Shown in pieces: positions 27,022 to 34,999 of a stretch of 35,239 bases of DNA (position 1 is its first letter; every line of letters starts with the position of its first letter). The translations under genes were made by a program, and so were the position numbers. The DNA is from Aquibium carbonis (GTDB taxonomy: Bacteria > Pseudomonadota > Alphaproteobacteria > Rhizobiales > Rhizobiaceae), in assembly GCF_003970795.1 (NCBI RefSeq), contig NZ_RWKW01000103.1, positions 1 to 35,239 of the forward strand. Reading direction: 5' to 3'. Below the pieces are notes generated by a model. The model did not search any database. It saw only the letters and a program-made list of their open reading frames with translations, and was not told the DNA's origin.

Positions 27022-28037
27022 CCCAGCCTGAAGCGATACTCCGTCGTCTGGCGGTAACGGTCGCCCGGCCAGAGCAGCGCCTGCGGGAAATAGGGCCGGT
27101 TGGGCGAATCCGGCCAGATCTGCGGCTCCATGGCAAAGCCGGCATAGGCTGCGTAGGTCCGCCCTCCGAGGCCCGGCACCGTGCGGGCCACCTTGTGGCC
27201 GGCATAGAACTGTAGCCCCGGTTCGGTCGACCACACTTCCATCTCGACGCCCGAGTTCGGCCCTTGCGCCCATGCCATCTGCCGCAGCGGCCCTCTGGCG
27301 GCGGCGATGCAGAAATTGTGGTCGTAGAGCACCTGCTCGCCGTCGACACGCATGCCAAGCGGACGCGGCAGCAGGAAGTCGAAGGGTGTGCCTTCGACGG
27401 GCTGGACGACGCCCGTGGGAATCAGTTCGTCGTCCACGGGCGTATAGGCGCGCGCTGGAATCATGAGGCGATGACCGAGGACGTCGTTCATCCCGCCATC
27501 GTTCAGGTTGAAATAGGAATGATGCGCCAGGTTGCACAGCGTGGGCTGATCGGTGGTGGCGGAAAGCTGGACCGACAGCGTGCCCGGCAGTTTCAGGCGG
27601 TAGGTGCAGGCAATCTCGAGATTCCCCGGAAAGCCCATCGCGCCGTCTGGATCGGTCAGCGCCAGCGTGACGAAATCCTGTCCGCGATCCGCCAGCCGCC
27701 AGACCCGCTTGCCTGTTCCATGGGCGCCGCCGTGCAGCGTGTGCTTGCCCAGAAAGTTCGTGTCGGCCTGGTAGCGCTGGCCGTCGATCGTGAACCGCCC
27801 CCCGGCGATCCGGTTGGCGTAGCGCCCCGCGATCGCGCCGAAATAGGGGGAGTGGATCGGGTAGTCGTCGAAACGTTCGAAGCCGAGCACCAGCGGCGCG
27901 TCATGCTCGGCCAGCCACAGGTCCTGCAACACCGCGCCCCAGTTCAGGATACGCGCCGTCAGCCCCCCGCCCCTGATCTCGAAACGGTGCACGGGCTCGC
28001 CTTCCGGCGTCGTCCCGAACTCCTCGGCATCCGCCAT
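27018..28037 (-). CDS. galM: Aldose 1-epimerase (mutarotase)
   Basis: The enzyme interconverts alpha and beta anomers of free sugars. The 339-residue protein has LNWGAVLQDLWL, FGAIAGRYANRIAGG, LHGGAHG with the first active-site His, LAHHSYFNLN with the catalytic His near residue 172, and GFAMEPQIWPDSPN with the catalytic Glu near 303. GGGGAG before the ATG fixes the start. It lies 68 bp after the aldehyde dehydrogenase stop on the same strand, so it can be the last gene of the sulfolactate-type operon. Sulfoquinovose clusters often carry a mutarotase, but the sequence alone does not tell the sugar. Confidence 0.92.
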   Translation of the reverse strand: MADAEEFGTTPEGEPVHRFEIRGGGLTARILNWGAVLQDLWLAEHDAPLVLGFERFDDYPIHSPYFGAIAGRYANRIAGGRFTIDGQRYQADTNFLGKHTLHGGAHGTGKRVWRLADRGQDFVTLALTDPDGAMGFPGNLEIACTYRLKLPGTLSVQLSATTDQPTLCNLAHHSYFNLNDGGMNDVLGHRLMIPARAYTPVDDELIPTGVVQPVEGTPFDFLLPRPLGMRVDGEQVLYDHNFCIAAARGPLRQMAWAQGPNSGVEMEVWSTEPGLQFYAGHKVARTVPGLGGRTYAAYAGFAMEPQIWPDSPNRPYFPQALLWPGDRYRQTTEYRFRLG

Positions 28038-28105
28038 GCGGCGCTCCCCTCAGCCAGAAGATGCGGGCGCCGCTGCTGGGGGCGCCGCGCCCGTAAAAGC
28101 TCCGA

Positions 28106-29563
28106 TCAGAGGCCGAGGCCGCCGATGCAGACGTATTTCGTATCGAGATAATCCTCGATTCCCTGATGCCCGCCCTCGCGGCCGAGCCCACTCTCCTTGA
28201 CGCCGCCGAACGGCGCCTCGGGCGTGGTGATCAGGCCTTCGTTGACGCCCACCATGCCGTATTTCAGATTTTCCATCACCCGGAACACACGGCCGAGATC
28301 GGAACTGTAGAAATAGCACGCAAGGCCGTATTCGGTGTCGTTGGCGAGCGCGACGGCCTCTTCCTCCGTCTCGAACCTGAACACAGGGGCGACCGGGCCG
28401 AAAATCTCTTCCTTCATGAAGCGCATGTCCGGCGTCGCGCCGGCAATCACGGTCGGCTCGAAGAAGGAGCCGCCGAGTTCGTGGCGCTTGCCGCCGGTCA
28501 CCACCTTGCCGCCCTTGGCGGTGGCGTCGCCGATCAGTTCCTCGACCTTCTCGACCGCCTTGCCGTCGATCAGCGGCCCCTGCTGCACGCCCGCGTCAAG
28601 GCCGGCGCCGACCTTGAGCTTTGCGGATGCGGCCGCGAACTTCTCCACGAAGGCGTCATAGACGCCGGCCTGAACGAAGAAACGGTTGGTGCAGACGCAG
28701 GTCTGACCCGAGTTGCGATACTTGGCCACCATGGCGCCTTCGACGGCGCGGTCGATGTCGGCGTCGTCGAACACCACGAAGGGCGCGTTCCCGCCCAGTT
28801 CCATCGATACTTTCTTGACGGTCGCGGCCGACTTCTCGATCAGGATCTTGCCGACCTCGGTCGAGCCGGTGAAGGTGATCTTCTTGACCATCGGATTTGC
28901 GCAAATCTCGTCGCCGATCTCGCCGGCCGAGCCAGTGAGGATGTTCACGACGCCAGCCGGAATGCCGGCTTCTTCGCAAAGCACGCCCCAGGCGAGGCCC
29001 GAATAAGGGGTCTGCGAGGCGGGCTTCACCACCGTGGTGCAGCCGGCGGCGATCGCCGGGCCGATCTTGCGGGCCAGCATCGACGAGGGGAAATTCCAGG
29101 GCGTGATGGCGGCGATGACGCCGACCGGCTCACGCGTCACGATGATGCGGCGATCGGCCCACGGCGACGGCACCACGTCGCCATAGGTGCGCCGCGCCTC
29201 TTCGGCGAACCAGAGGATGTATGCCGCCGACGCGCCCACCTCGCCCTTGGCCTCGGCCAGCGACTTGCCCTGTTCCAGCGTCAGCAGTTCGGCCAGCGCA
29301 TCCTGGTTCTCGAGGATCAGGTCATGCAGCTTCCGCAGCATCTTGGAGCGTTCGTTGGCCGTAGTCTTCTTGAACGTTTTAAAGGCCTTGTCAGCCGCCT
29401 CGATGGCGCGGCGCGTCTCGGCCTTGCCCGACTTCGGCACGGTGCCGAGCTTCTGCCCATTGGCCGGATTGGTCACGTCGAGGGTCGCGCCGGAGTCGGC
29501 CTTTACCCACTCGCCGCCGATCAGGTTGGACTGACGCATGTAGGGGTTGGATTTCTGCAGCAT
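28106..29563 (-). CDS. NAD(P)-dependent aldehyde dehydrogenase, succinate-semialdehyde / 3-sulfolactaldehyde dehydrogenase type
   Basis: The 485-residue cytosolic enzyme is of the GabD class. It has TPWNFPSSMLARKIGPAIAA in the cofactor domain, the general-base Glu in VSMELGGNAPFVVFDDAD and the nucleophilic Cys in NSGQTCVCTNRFF. GabD-like enzymes include SlaB, which oxidises 3-sulfolactaldehyde to sulfolactate in sulfo-Entner-Doudoroff bacteria; location directly after comC and slcC makes that substrate the best guess, succinate semialdehyde being the alternative. ATG 29563 was chosen because AGGAGA lies eight bases before it; an earlier ATG at 29587 overlaps the comC stop. Confidence 0.85.
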   Translation of the reverse strand: MLQKSNPYMRQSNLIGGEWVKADSGATLDVTNPANGQKLGTVPKSGKAETRRAIEAADKAFKTFKKTTANERSKMLRKLHDLILENQDALAELLTLEQGKSLAEAKGEVGASAAYILWFAEEARRTYGDVVPSPWADRRIIVTREPVGVIAAITPWNFPSSMLARKIGPAIAAGCTTVVKPASQTPYSGLAWGVLCEEAGIPAGVVNILTGSAGEIGDEICANPMVKKITFTGSTEVGKILIEKSAATVKKVSMELGGNAPFVVFDDADIDRAVEGAMVAKYRNSGQTCVCTNRFFVQAGVYDAFVEKFAAASAKLKVGAGLDAGVQQGPLIDGKAVEKVEELIGDATAKGGKVVTGGKRHELGGSFFEPTVIAGATPDMRFMKEEIFGPVAPVFRFETEEEAVALANDTEYGLACYFYSSDLGRVFRVMENLKYGMVGVNEGLITTPEAPFGGVKESGLGREGGHQGIEDYLDTKYVCIGGLGL

Positions 29564-29583
29564 CGTTACGTCTCCTGCCGCCT

Positions 29584-30591
29584 TCATCCGGCGGCCAATA
29601 GTTCGATTTCCTTGACAAGCGCGGTCTCGACCTGAAGGCCGTCGCGGCGAAGGCGGTCACGAATAGCCTGCCGCCTCGAACCTGGCAACCGGGCGCCTTC
29701 CGTGCCGGCAACCATCGCCGCCATTGCCGCGAAGCGGTCCAATGCGTGGGCGCCACCGAATGCTTCGGGGTCGATTGCGATGAGCAGTTGCCCGGTCCCC
29801 GGCGCATCGCCCTCGGCATCGAAGAAGGACGACTGCTCGTAGGCGTAGTTCGCGCCGGTCAGCCCGGCGCAGAGCAGCTCCACCATCAGCGCCAGCGCCG
29901 TGCCCTTTGCGTCGCCGAGCGGCACCATGGTCCCGCCGAGCGCCGCTTTCGCGTCGGTCGTCGGCATTCCGTCGGCGTCCAGCGCCCAGCCCTCGGGGAT
30001 CGGCTCCTGCTTCTGGTTCGCCGCCATGATTCGGCCGCGCGCCACCTTCGACATCGAGACATCGACCACGATCGGCGCGCCTCCGGCGGTCGGACAGGCA
30101 AAGGCGATCGGGTCCGTACCGAAGAGCGCACGGCGCCCGCCCCAAGGGGCGATGGCGGCCGGCGCATTGGAAAACAGCAACGCGACGAGGCCTTTTTCGG
30201 CCAGGGTTTCCACGGCCAGGCCGGCAACGCCGGCGTGATGCGACCGGCGGATGCCGGCAGCCGCGATGCCCTGCACCGGCGTGATTTCGACGAGTTCACG
30301 CGAGGCCAGGTCGAGGGCCGGATAGGCAAAGCCCAGAGCGGCATCGACCGACACCGCGCCTGGCCGGATGCGCGTCGCGGTCGGCGTGGCATGGCCGTTC
30401 ACCTTGCCGGCCTTCGCCTGCGCGGCATAGGCCGGCACGCGGCGCAGGCCGTGGCCGCCCTGCCCCGCCAGTTCCGCCCCGATGAGGGCATCGGCGACGA
30501 CCGTGGCGTTGTCCGGCGCGGTCTTCGAGGCCGTCAGCGCCGCGCTGACGAGCGCGTGCGCCTCGGCGACGGAAAGGCGTGTGTCGGACAT
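29584..30591 (-). CDS. comC: ComC-like (R)-sulfolactate dehydrogenase, Ldh2/malate-lactate dehydrogenase family
   Basis: ComC reduces sulfopyruvate to (R)-sulfolactate with NAD(P)H. The 335-residue protein belongs to the Ldh2/YlbC/ComC fold, with GHGLRRVPAYAAQAKAG near residue 46, the catalytic region IRRSHHAGVAGLAVE near 114, FGTDPIAFACPT near 156, VVDVSMSKVARGR near 172 and GDAKGTALALMVELLCAGL near 227. Related members act on malate, lactate or pyrroline-carboxylate, so identification rests on linkage to suyAB and slcC. Its ATG shares one base with the slcC stop (TGATG), showing translational coupling. Confidence 0.78.
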   Translation of the reverse strand: MSDTRLSVAEAHALVSAALTASKTAPDNATVVADALIGAELAGQGGHGLRRVPAYAAQAKAGKVNGHATPTATRIRPGAVSVDAALGFAYPALDLASRELVEITPVQGIAAAGIRRSHHAGVAGLAVETLAEKGLVALLFSNAPAAIAPWGGRRALFGTDPIAFACPTAGGAPIVVDVSMSKVARGRIMAANQKQEPIPEGWALDADGMPTTDAKAALGGTMVPLGDAKGTALALMVELLCAGLTGANYAYEQSSFFDAEGDAPGTGQLLIAIDPEAFGGAHALDRFAAMAAMVAGTEGARLPGSRRQAIRDRLRRDGLQVETALVKEIELLAAG

Positions 30592-31520
30592 CAGGCCTTC
30601 TCCAGATGGGCGATGACCGTGTCGGCGATCAGGTCCGATACGCGCACGTTCGACTCGACCGTCACGCCCGCCACATGCGGGGTCAGGATCAGGTTGTCGA
30701 TCCCCTCGAAACGCTTGCCTTCCGCCGCCGACAGCGGTTCCTCGGCGAAGACGTCGAGCGCCGCGCCGCCGAGCCGCTTTCCGCGCAAAGCATCCGCCAG
30801 CGCCGCCTCGTCGACCACGCCGCCGCGCGCGGCGTTGATCAGGATCGCGTCGGGCTTCATCGCCGCCAGTTGCCCGGTTCCGATCATGTTCCGCGTCGCA
30901 TCGGTCAGCGGGACGTGCAGGCTGACGACGTCGGAAAGCGTCAACAGGCCGTCGAGCGAGACGTTGCGGGCGAACTGCCAGGCCGGATGATCAGCCATCA
31001 GCATGGGATCATAGGCCACGACGTTCATCCCGAAGGCCTGCGCCCGCCAGGCGACCTCGCGGGCGATCGAGCCGAGGCCGACGAGGCCCATCGTCTTGCC
31101 CGCCAGTTCGCGGCCGATCAGCTTCTGGCGCGGCCATGCACCGCCCGCCACGTCGGCAGTGGCGAAGAAGGCGCCGCGCAGCAGCGTCATCGCCGTCGCC
31201 ATGACGTATTCAGCCACCGAGAGATCGTTGGCGCCGGTCGCCGGATAGACCGCTATGCCGCGCGCGCGGCAGGCGTCGACGTCGATGTTGTCCAGCCCGA
31301 CTCCGAGCCGCCCGACGCAGGTGAGGGCCGTCGCCGCCGCCAGCAGATCGCCGCGCACCTGCGTGCGGTTGCGCACGACGAGCGCCCGCGCGCCGGCGAC
31401 GGCCGCCCCCAACTCGTCCGGCCGGTCGACGAGCGCCGGATCGTAGAGCGTGTCGAACCGCGCCTTCAGCCGCCCGACGGCCCCCTCGTCCATGAACTCG
31501 GTGATGACGATGTCGGCCAT
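30591..31520 (-). CDS. slcC: SlcC-like (S)-sulfolactate dehydrogenase, D-2-hydroxyacid dehydrogenase family
   Basis: SlcC oxidises (S)-sulfolactate to sulfopyruvate with NAD. The 309-residue protein has the two-domain D-hydroxyacid dehydrogenase layout: VGRLGVGLDNIDV near residue 74, the NAD-binding GLVGLGSIAREVAWRA near 145, the catalytic Arg in NAARGGVVDEAALADAL near 230, Glu in DVFAEEP near 260 and His in LTPHVAGVT near 281. AAGGAGG six bases before ATG 31520 is a strong ribosome site and decides the start. Paired with comC it would invert sulfolactate stereochemistry through sulfopyruvate. A phosphoglycerate dehydrogenase role is unlikely because the regulatory ACT domain is absent. Confidence 0.78.
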   Translation of the reverse strand: MADIVITEFMDEGAVGRLKARFDTLYDPALVDRPDELGAAVAGARALVVRNRTQVRGDLLAAATALTCVGRLGVGLDNIDVDACRARGIAVYPATGANDLSVAEYVMATAMTLLRGAFFATADVAGGAWPRQKLIGRELAGKTMGLVGLGSIAREVAWRAQAFGMNVVAYDPMLMADHPAWQFARNVSLDGLLTLSDVVSLHVPLTDATRNMIGTGQLAAMKPDAILINAARGGVVDEAALADALRGKRLGGAALDVFAEEPLSAAEGKRFEGIDNLILTPHVAGVTVESNVRVSDLIADTVIAHLEKA

Positions 31521-31670
31521 GCGCGCCTCCTTCAATCGATCCGCGGACGCGCCGCGCGCCGGAGACGGCCCGCGTCGACGGTCCCGATCCAGCCATCCTA
31601 TGGCATATCTACAGCCATCATCCCGACATGCCGGAAGCCGCCGTCCGCGCGGCGCAGGCCGACCGAGCCC

Positions 31671-32852
31671 TCACGCGCTCCTGTAGAGCTTCGTCATCAC
31701 GAATTCGCGGTGCCCCAGCGCCTCGGCCGCCGTGTTGCGGCCGTTGGCCGTGCGCACGATCATGTCGATCAGCGCGTCGCCAGCCTCGTCGATGGTCATC
31801 TCGCGGCGCAGGATGCCCGACACGTCGACGTCGACATGCTCGCCCATGGTGCGCACGGTGCGCGGATTGGCGGTGATCTTGATCACCGGAACGATCGGAT
31901 TGCCCACCACGTTGCCCTGCCCAGTCGGGAAGGTGTGGATGACGAAGCCGCCGGCCGCCATCAGCGTCACGCATTCGGCCGCGGCCGAAGAGGAATCCAT
32001 GAAATAGAGCCCCTTGCCCGACCGCGGTGCCTCGGCCGGCTCCAGGATGTCGATGTATTTCGACGTGCGGCCGATCTTTTCCAGGTTGCCCAGCGCCTTT
32101 TCCTCGATCGTGGTCAGGCCGCCCTCGATGTTGCCGCGCGTCGGCTGGCTCTCCGAGAGATCATTGGTCTTGAACTGCTCGATCACGCTCGTCTGGTAGG
32201 CCTTCCACATCGCATACCAGCGCTCGCCCACTTCGGGGTTGATCGCGCGGGCCTTGGCGATGTGCTCGGCGCCGGTGATCTCCGACGTCTCGCCGAAACA
32301 GCCGTAGATCCCTTCCGGCAGGAGCTTGTCGTACATGTTGCCGACCGTCGGACACGAACCCAGCCCCGTCGTCGTGTCGCTCTCGCCGCATTTGGTCGAA
32401 ACCCAGAGGTCCGAGATCGAGCACTCCTCGCGCTGCAGTTCTGTGGCGTAATGGACGAACTCCTTGGCCGTGCGGCTGGCGTCCATGATCGTCTTCAGGT
32501 CGCCGTTCTGCTCGATCGAGAAGCCCGCGACCGGCTTGCCGGTGGCCGCGATGCCGTCGACGATCCGCTTGGTCCAGCCCGGTTCGATCCCGATCACCAC
32601 CACGGCGGCGACGTTGGGATTGGCGCCGGTGCCGATCATGGTGCGGAAATGCAGGTCGAGATCCTCGCCGAACTGCAACCGGCCATAGGCGTGCGGCAGC
32701 GCCAGCGTGCCCTTGATGTTGTTGGCCACCGCCTCGCAGGCCGCGTTGGAAATGTCGTCCACGGGCAGGATCACCACGTGGTTGCGCACGCCCACGCGAC
32801 CATTGTCGCGGCGATAGGCGCGGATCGTCATGTTGGAATATTTCGAGGCCAT
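31671..32852 (-). CDS. suyB: (2R)-sulfolactate sulfo-lyase large subunit (SuyB; UxaA/altronate dehydratase family)
   Basis: SuyAB cleaves (R)-sulfolactate into pyruvate and sulfite. The 393-residue subunit has the UxaA-family catalytic layout: [19 protein letters not shown] near residue 14, [15 protein letters not shown] near 150, [12 protein letters not shown] near 185, [20 protein letters not shown] near 234, [12 protein letters not shown] near 309 and [13 protein letters not shown] at the end, which agrees with SuyB of Chromohalobacter as I recall it. Altronate dehydratase relatives are the main alternative. It follows suyA with a 53-bp gap. Its stop is 150 bp before slcC, a gap containing a GCCAT/ATGGC repeat but no clear promoter. 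Confidence 0.82.
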   Translation of the reverse strand: MASKYSNMTIRAYRRDNGRVGVRNHVVILPVDDISNAACEAVANNIKGTLALPHAYGRLQFGEDLDLHFRTMIGTGANPNVAAVVVIGIEPGWTKRIVDGIAATGKPVAGFSIEQNGDLKTIMDASRTAKEFVHYATELQREECSISDLWVSTKCGESDTTTGLGSCPTVGNMYDKLLPEGIYGCFGETSEITGAEHIAKARAINPEVGERWYAMWKAYQTSVIEQFKTNDLSESQPTRGNIEGGLTTIEEKALGNLEKIGRTSKYIDILEPAEAPRSGKGLYFMDSSSAAAECVTLMAAGGFVIHTFPTGQGNVVGNPIVPVIKITANPRTVRTMGEHVDVDVSGILRREMTIDEAGDALIDMIVRTANGRNTAAEALGHREFVMTKLYRSA

Positions 32853-32905
32853 CAGCCCGCCCTTCCCTGAAAACTGCGCGGCCGCTCGCGCGACGCGCGA
32901 ACCGG

Positions 32906-33193
32906 CTACCAGCGCTTGGTCTTGAGATTGTGCACGTGGACGTGCTCGCCCCGGCCCACCTTGGCGACGAAGCGGCCGATATCCTCGCCATACTTCATCG
33001 CCGTGTCGCCGGCCTCGAGATCCTTCAGGGCCACCTTGTGACCGATCGGGATGTCGGCCTTCGCCTCGATCTCGAAGGTGGAATTGTCGGCGGTGACCAC
33101 GGCCATCATGCTGGTGCCCGCCTTGAGGCCTTCGACCACCACCACCCCGACATTGTCGTTGTGGTCGTGAACCAGGAGGTGCGGAATGCTCAT
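32906..33193 (-). CDS. suyA: (2R)-sulfolactate sulfo-lyase small subunit (SuyA; SAF domain)
   Basis: The 95-residue protein is the separate SAF-domain subunit that, in fused altronate dehydratases, forms the N-terminus. It reads [19 protein letters not shown], then [29 protein letters not shown], and ends [11 protein letters not shown], a C-terminus close to SuyA as I remember it. It is the first gene of the operon, 53 bp ahead of suyB, and is transcribed from the promoter overlapped by the palindromic operator. The conserved [11 protein letters not shown] start was chosen over an upstream extension to 33409 that would run through the promoter. Confidence 0.82.
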   Translation of the reverse strand: MSIPHLLVHDHNDNVGVVVVEGLKAGTSMMAVVTADNSTFEIEAKADIPIGHKVALKDLEAGDTAMKYGEDIGRFVAKVGRGEHVHVHNLKTKRW

Positions 33194-33238
33194 CGGTTTC
33201 CCTGTGGTTCCTGTCGCCCGCCGGCAACGCGCCGCAGG

Positions 33239-33257
33239 TCTTATATAAGATATAAGA
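33239..33257. promoter_or_regulatory. Palindromic operator, probably for the adjacent GntR/HutC regulator
   Basis: TCTTATATAAGA (33239-33250) is a perfect 12-bp palindrome, and TCTTATA-TAAGA-TATAAGA (33239-33257) is a second, overlapping inverted repeat with 7-bp arms. It is strikingly AT-rich in a GC-rich intergenic region and lies between divergent suyA and gntR. It overlaps the predicted -10 of suyA, the position expected for a repressor. That the GntR protein is the binder is inferred from location. Confidence 0.65.
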
Positions 33258-33279
33258 TAGGAAATGCTGGCAGAGTCAA
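33250..33279 (-). promoter_or_regulatory. Predicted suyAB-slcC-comC operon promoter
   Basis: On the minus strand TTGACT (33279-33274) is followed after 17 or 18 bases by CTTATA or TTATAT, a plausible -35/-10 pair. The start would be near 33243, leaving a leader of about 50 bases before suyA. The -10 lies inside the palindromic operator. Confidence 0.55.
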
Positions 33280-33322
33280 TCGGCAGGATGCTATCAAGGC
33301 CGGGTTCGCGCGGGATTTCGAC

Positions 33323-34045
33323 ATGAACCACACCGTCTTCGCCTACCGGCCCCTCTACGTGCAGGTGCGCGACCAGCTCGTGCGCCGGCTGATCGACGGC
33401 GAGTGGCAACCCGGGCAGCTCATCCCCTCAGAAATCGAGCTCGCACGCGAAATCGGCGTCAGCCAGGGAACGATCCGCAAGGCGCTGGACGCCATGACGA
33501 CCGAAAACCTCCTGATCCGCCGCCAGGGGCGCGGCACCTTCGTCGCGCGCCCGGAGGAGAGCCGCATCCTGTTCCAGTTCTTCCGCTTGGTGCCCGACGA
33601 CGGCAAGCCGAGCTTTCCGGATTCGGCCATTCTCGACCTGCGCCCCGCGGAGGCCACGGGGGACGAGGCCTCTGCGCTGGACCTCGCGCTTGGGCAGCCG
33701 GTCTGGCGCATCGAACGGGTGCGCACGCTGGCTGGCGCGCCGCTTCTGGTCGAGACGATCACGCTGTCCGATGCCCGTTTTCCCCGGTTCGGCGAACTCG
33801 CCGCCATCCCGAACAACGTCTATGGCCTCTATTCGGAGCGCTGGGGCATCACCATCGGCCGGGCGAGCGAGAGGCTGAAGGCCGTCGCCGCATCGCCGTC
33901 CGACGCCGCCGCGCTCGGCTGCGCGGTCGGTACGCCGCTGCTCAGCGTCACCCGCGTCGCGCTCGACCTCGAAAGCAAGCCGGTCGAGCTGCGCGTCTCG
34001 CGCTGCCTCACGGAGGCCGTGCACTATTCGTCGGAACTGGGGTGA
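33323..34045 (+). CDS. GntR family transcriptional regulator, HutC/UTRA type
   Basis: The 240-residue protein has an N-terminal winged helix of the GntR class (PLYVQVRDQLVRRLIDGEW, then PGQLIPSEIELAREIGVSQ and TIRKALDAMTTENLLIRRQG with GRGTFVA, residues 10-75) and a C-terminal UTRA ligand domain (VWRIERVRTLAGAPLLVETI near 130, and SASPSDAAALGCAVGTPLL-like sequence near 193). It is divergent from suyA with the palindrome between, so it most likely represses the operon and is released by a pathway intermediate such as sulfolactate or sulfolactaldehyde. Known suy clusters often use other regulator families, so this control would be a variant. Confidence 0.88.
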   Translation: MNHTVFAYRPLYVQVRDQLVRRLIDGEWQPGQLIPSEIELAREIGVSQGTIRKALDAMTTENLLIRRQGRGTFVARPEESRILFQFFRLVPDDGKPSFPDSAILDLRPAEATGDEASALDLALGQPVWRIERVRTLAGAPLLVETITLSDARFPRFGELAAIPNNVYGLYSERWGITIGRASERLKAVAASPSDAAALGCAVGTPLLSVTRVALDLESKPVELRVSRCLTEAVHYSSELG

Positions 34046-34051
34046 AGTCGA

Positions 34052-34999
34052 TCAGCCGTAGATGGCGTGCAGCACCATGATCCAGAAGGAGGTGGTGACG
34101 ACGCCGAGCCCGGTCGCCAGCGTGATCGTGTTGGATGCCAGCGCCTGTCCGGTGCCGAACTGCACCGCGATCAGATAGCAGTTGACGCCCGCCGGCAGCG
34201 CGGCCGTCAGCACGGCCACGGAGGCGACCAGCGGCGGCAGGCCAAACAGCATCGCCATGCCGAGCATGATCGCCGGCATCATCATCAGCTTCAGCATCGC
34301 CAGGGTCACCCCCGGCCGCAGGTTGCCCGAGATACCGTATCGCCTGAGCCCGAGCCCCATGGAAAACAGCGCCAGCGGGCCGGCGATGTTCCCCAGTCCG
34401 TCGACGAAACGTGCGGCAAGCGAAGGCAGCGGCCAGCCGGTCAGGCGCCAGGCGAGCCCCGCCACGATCCCGATGATCAGCGGATTGGCGGCGAGCTTGC
34501 CGACGAAGGTGCGGACGAGATCGAGGGGGCGGAAGCCCTTGTCGCCGCCCTCCAGCACCGCGAAGACCACGATTGTGGCCGCCATCATGGCGCCGAGATG
34601 CACCGAGACGATCAGCGCCAGCACCTCGAATCCTGCCTGGCCGTAGACGCCGAGCACCAGCGGAATGCCGAGCAGCACCGTGTTGGAAAAGGACGCAGAG
34701 ACCCCGCCCACCACGCCCGCCCGCGCGTCGCGGCCAAAGAGCCGCGTCGTCACCAGGTGCCCGATGGTCCAGGCGATCGCGACCGCGGAAAAATAGGCCG
34801 CCCACAGCGCCCAGGGCGCGGCGCCGTGAAAATCGGCTGACAGCATGGTTCGAAACAGAAGCAGCGGCAGCGCCACGCCCACCGCGAACTCGCCCAGCGC
34901 CTCGCCGGTTTCGGCGCGAAGATAGCCCGTCAGACCGGCCAGATAGCCGATGGCGACGAGACCGAAGATGAACAGCGCGGCTTCCACTTGGGGAGACAT
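34052..34999 (-). CDS. AEC (auxin efflux carrier) family permease
   Basis: The 315-residue protein has about ten membrane helices in the two-fold repeat of the AEC family, with conserved SASFSNTVLLGIPLVLGVYG near residue 107, NPLIIGIVAGLAWRL near 172, and PAGVNCYLIAVQFG near 270. Bacterial AEC proteins carry malate, malonate or similar organic acids. The start MSPQVEAALFIFG was chosen because the first helix begins there; the open frame upstream to 35224 is polar and unlike the family. It is convergent with gntR, six bases apart, and is the only transporter close to the sulfolactate genes, so it is a candidate carrier for sulfolactate or for sulfite efflux. Confidence 0.87.
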   Translation of the reverse strand: MSPQVEAALFIFGLVAIGYLAGLTGYLRAETGEALGEFAVGVALPLLLFRTMLSADFHGAAPWALWAAYFSAVAIAWTIGHLVTTRLFGRDARAGVVGGVSASFSNTVLLGIPLVLGVYGQAGFEVLALIVSVHLGAMMAATIVVFAVLEGGDKGFRPLDLVRTFVGKLAANPLIIGIVAGLAWRLTGWPLPSLAARFVDGLGNIAGPLALFSMGLGLRRYGISGNLRPGVTLAMLKLMMMPAIMLGMAMLFGLPPLVASVAVLTAALPAGVNCYLIAVQFGTGQALASNTITLATGLGVVTTSFWIMVLHAIYG

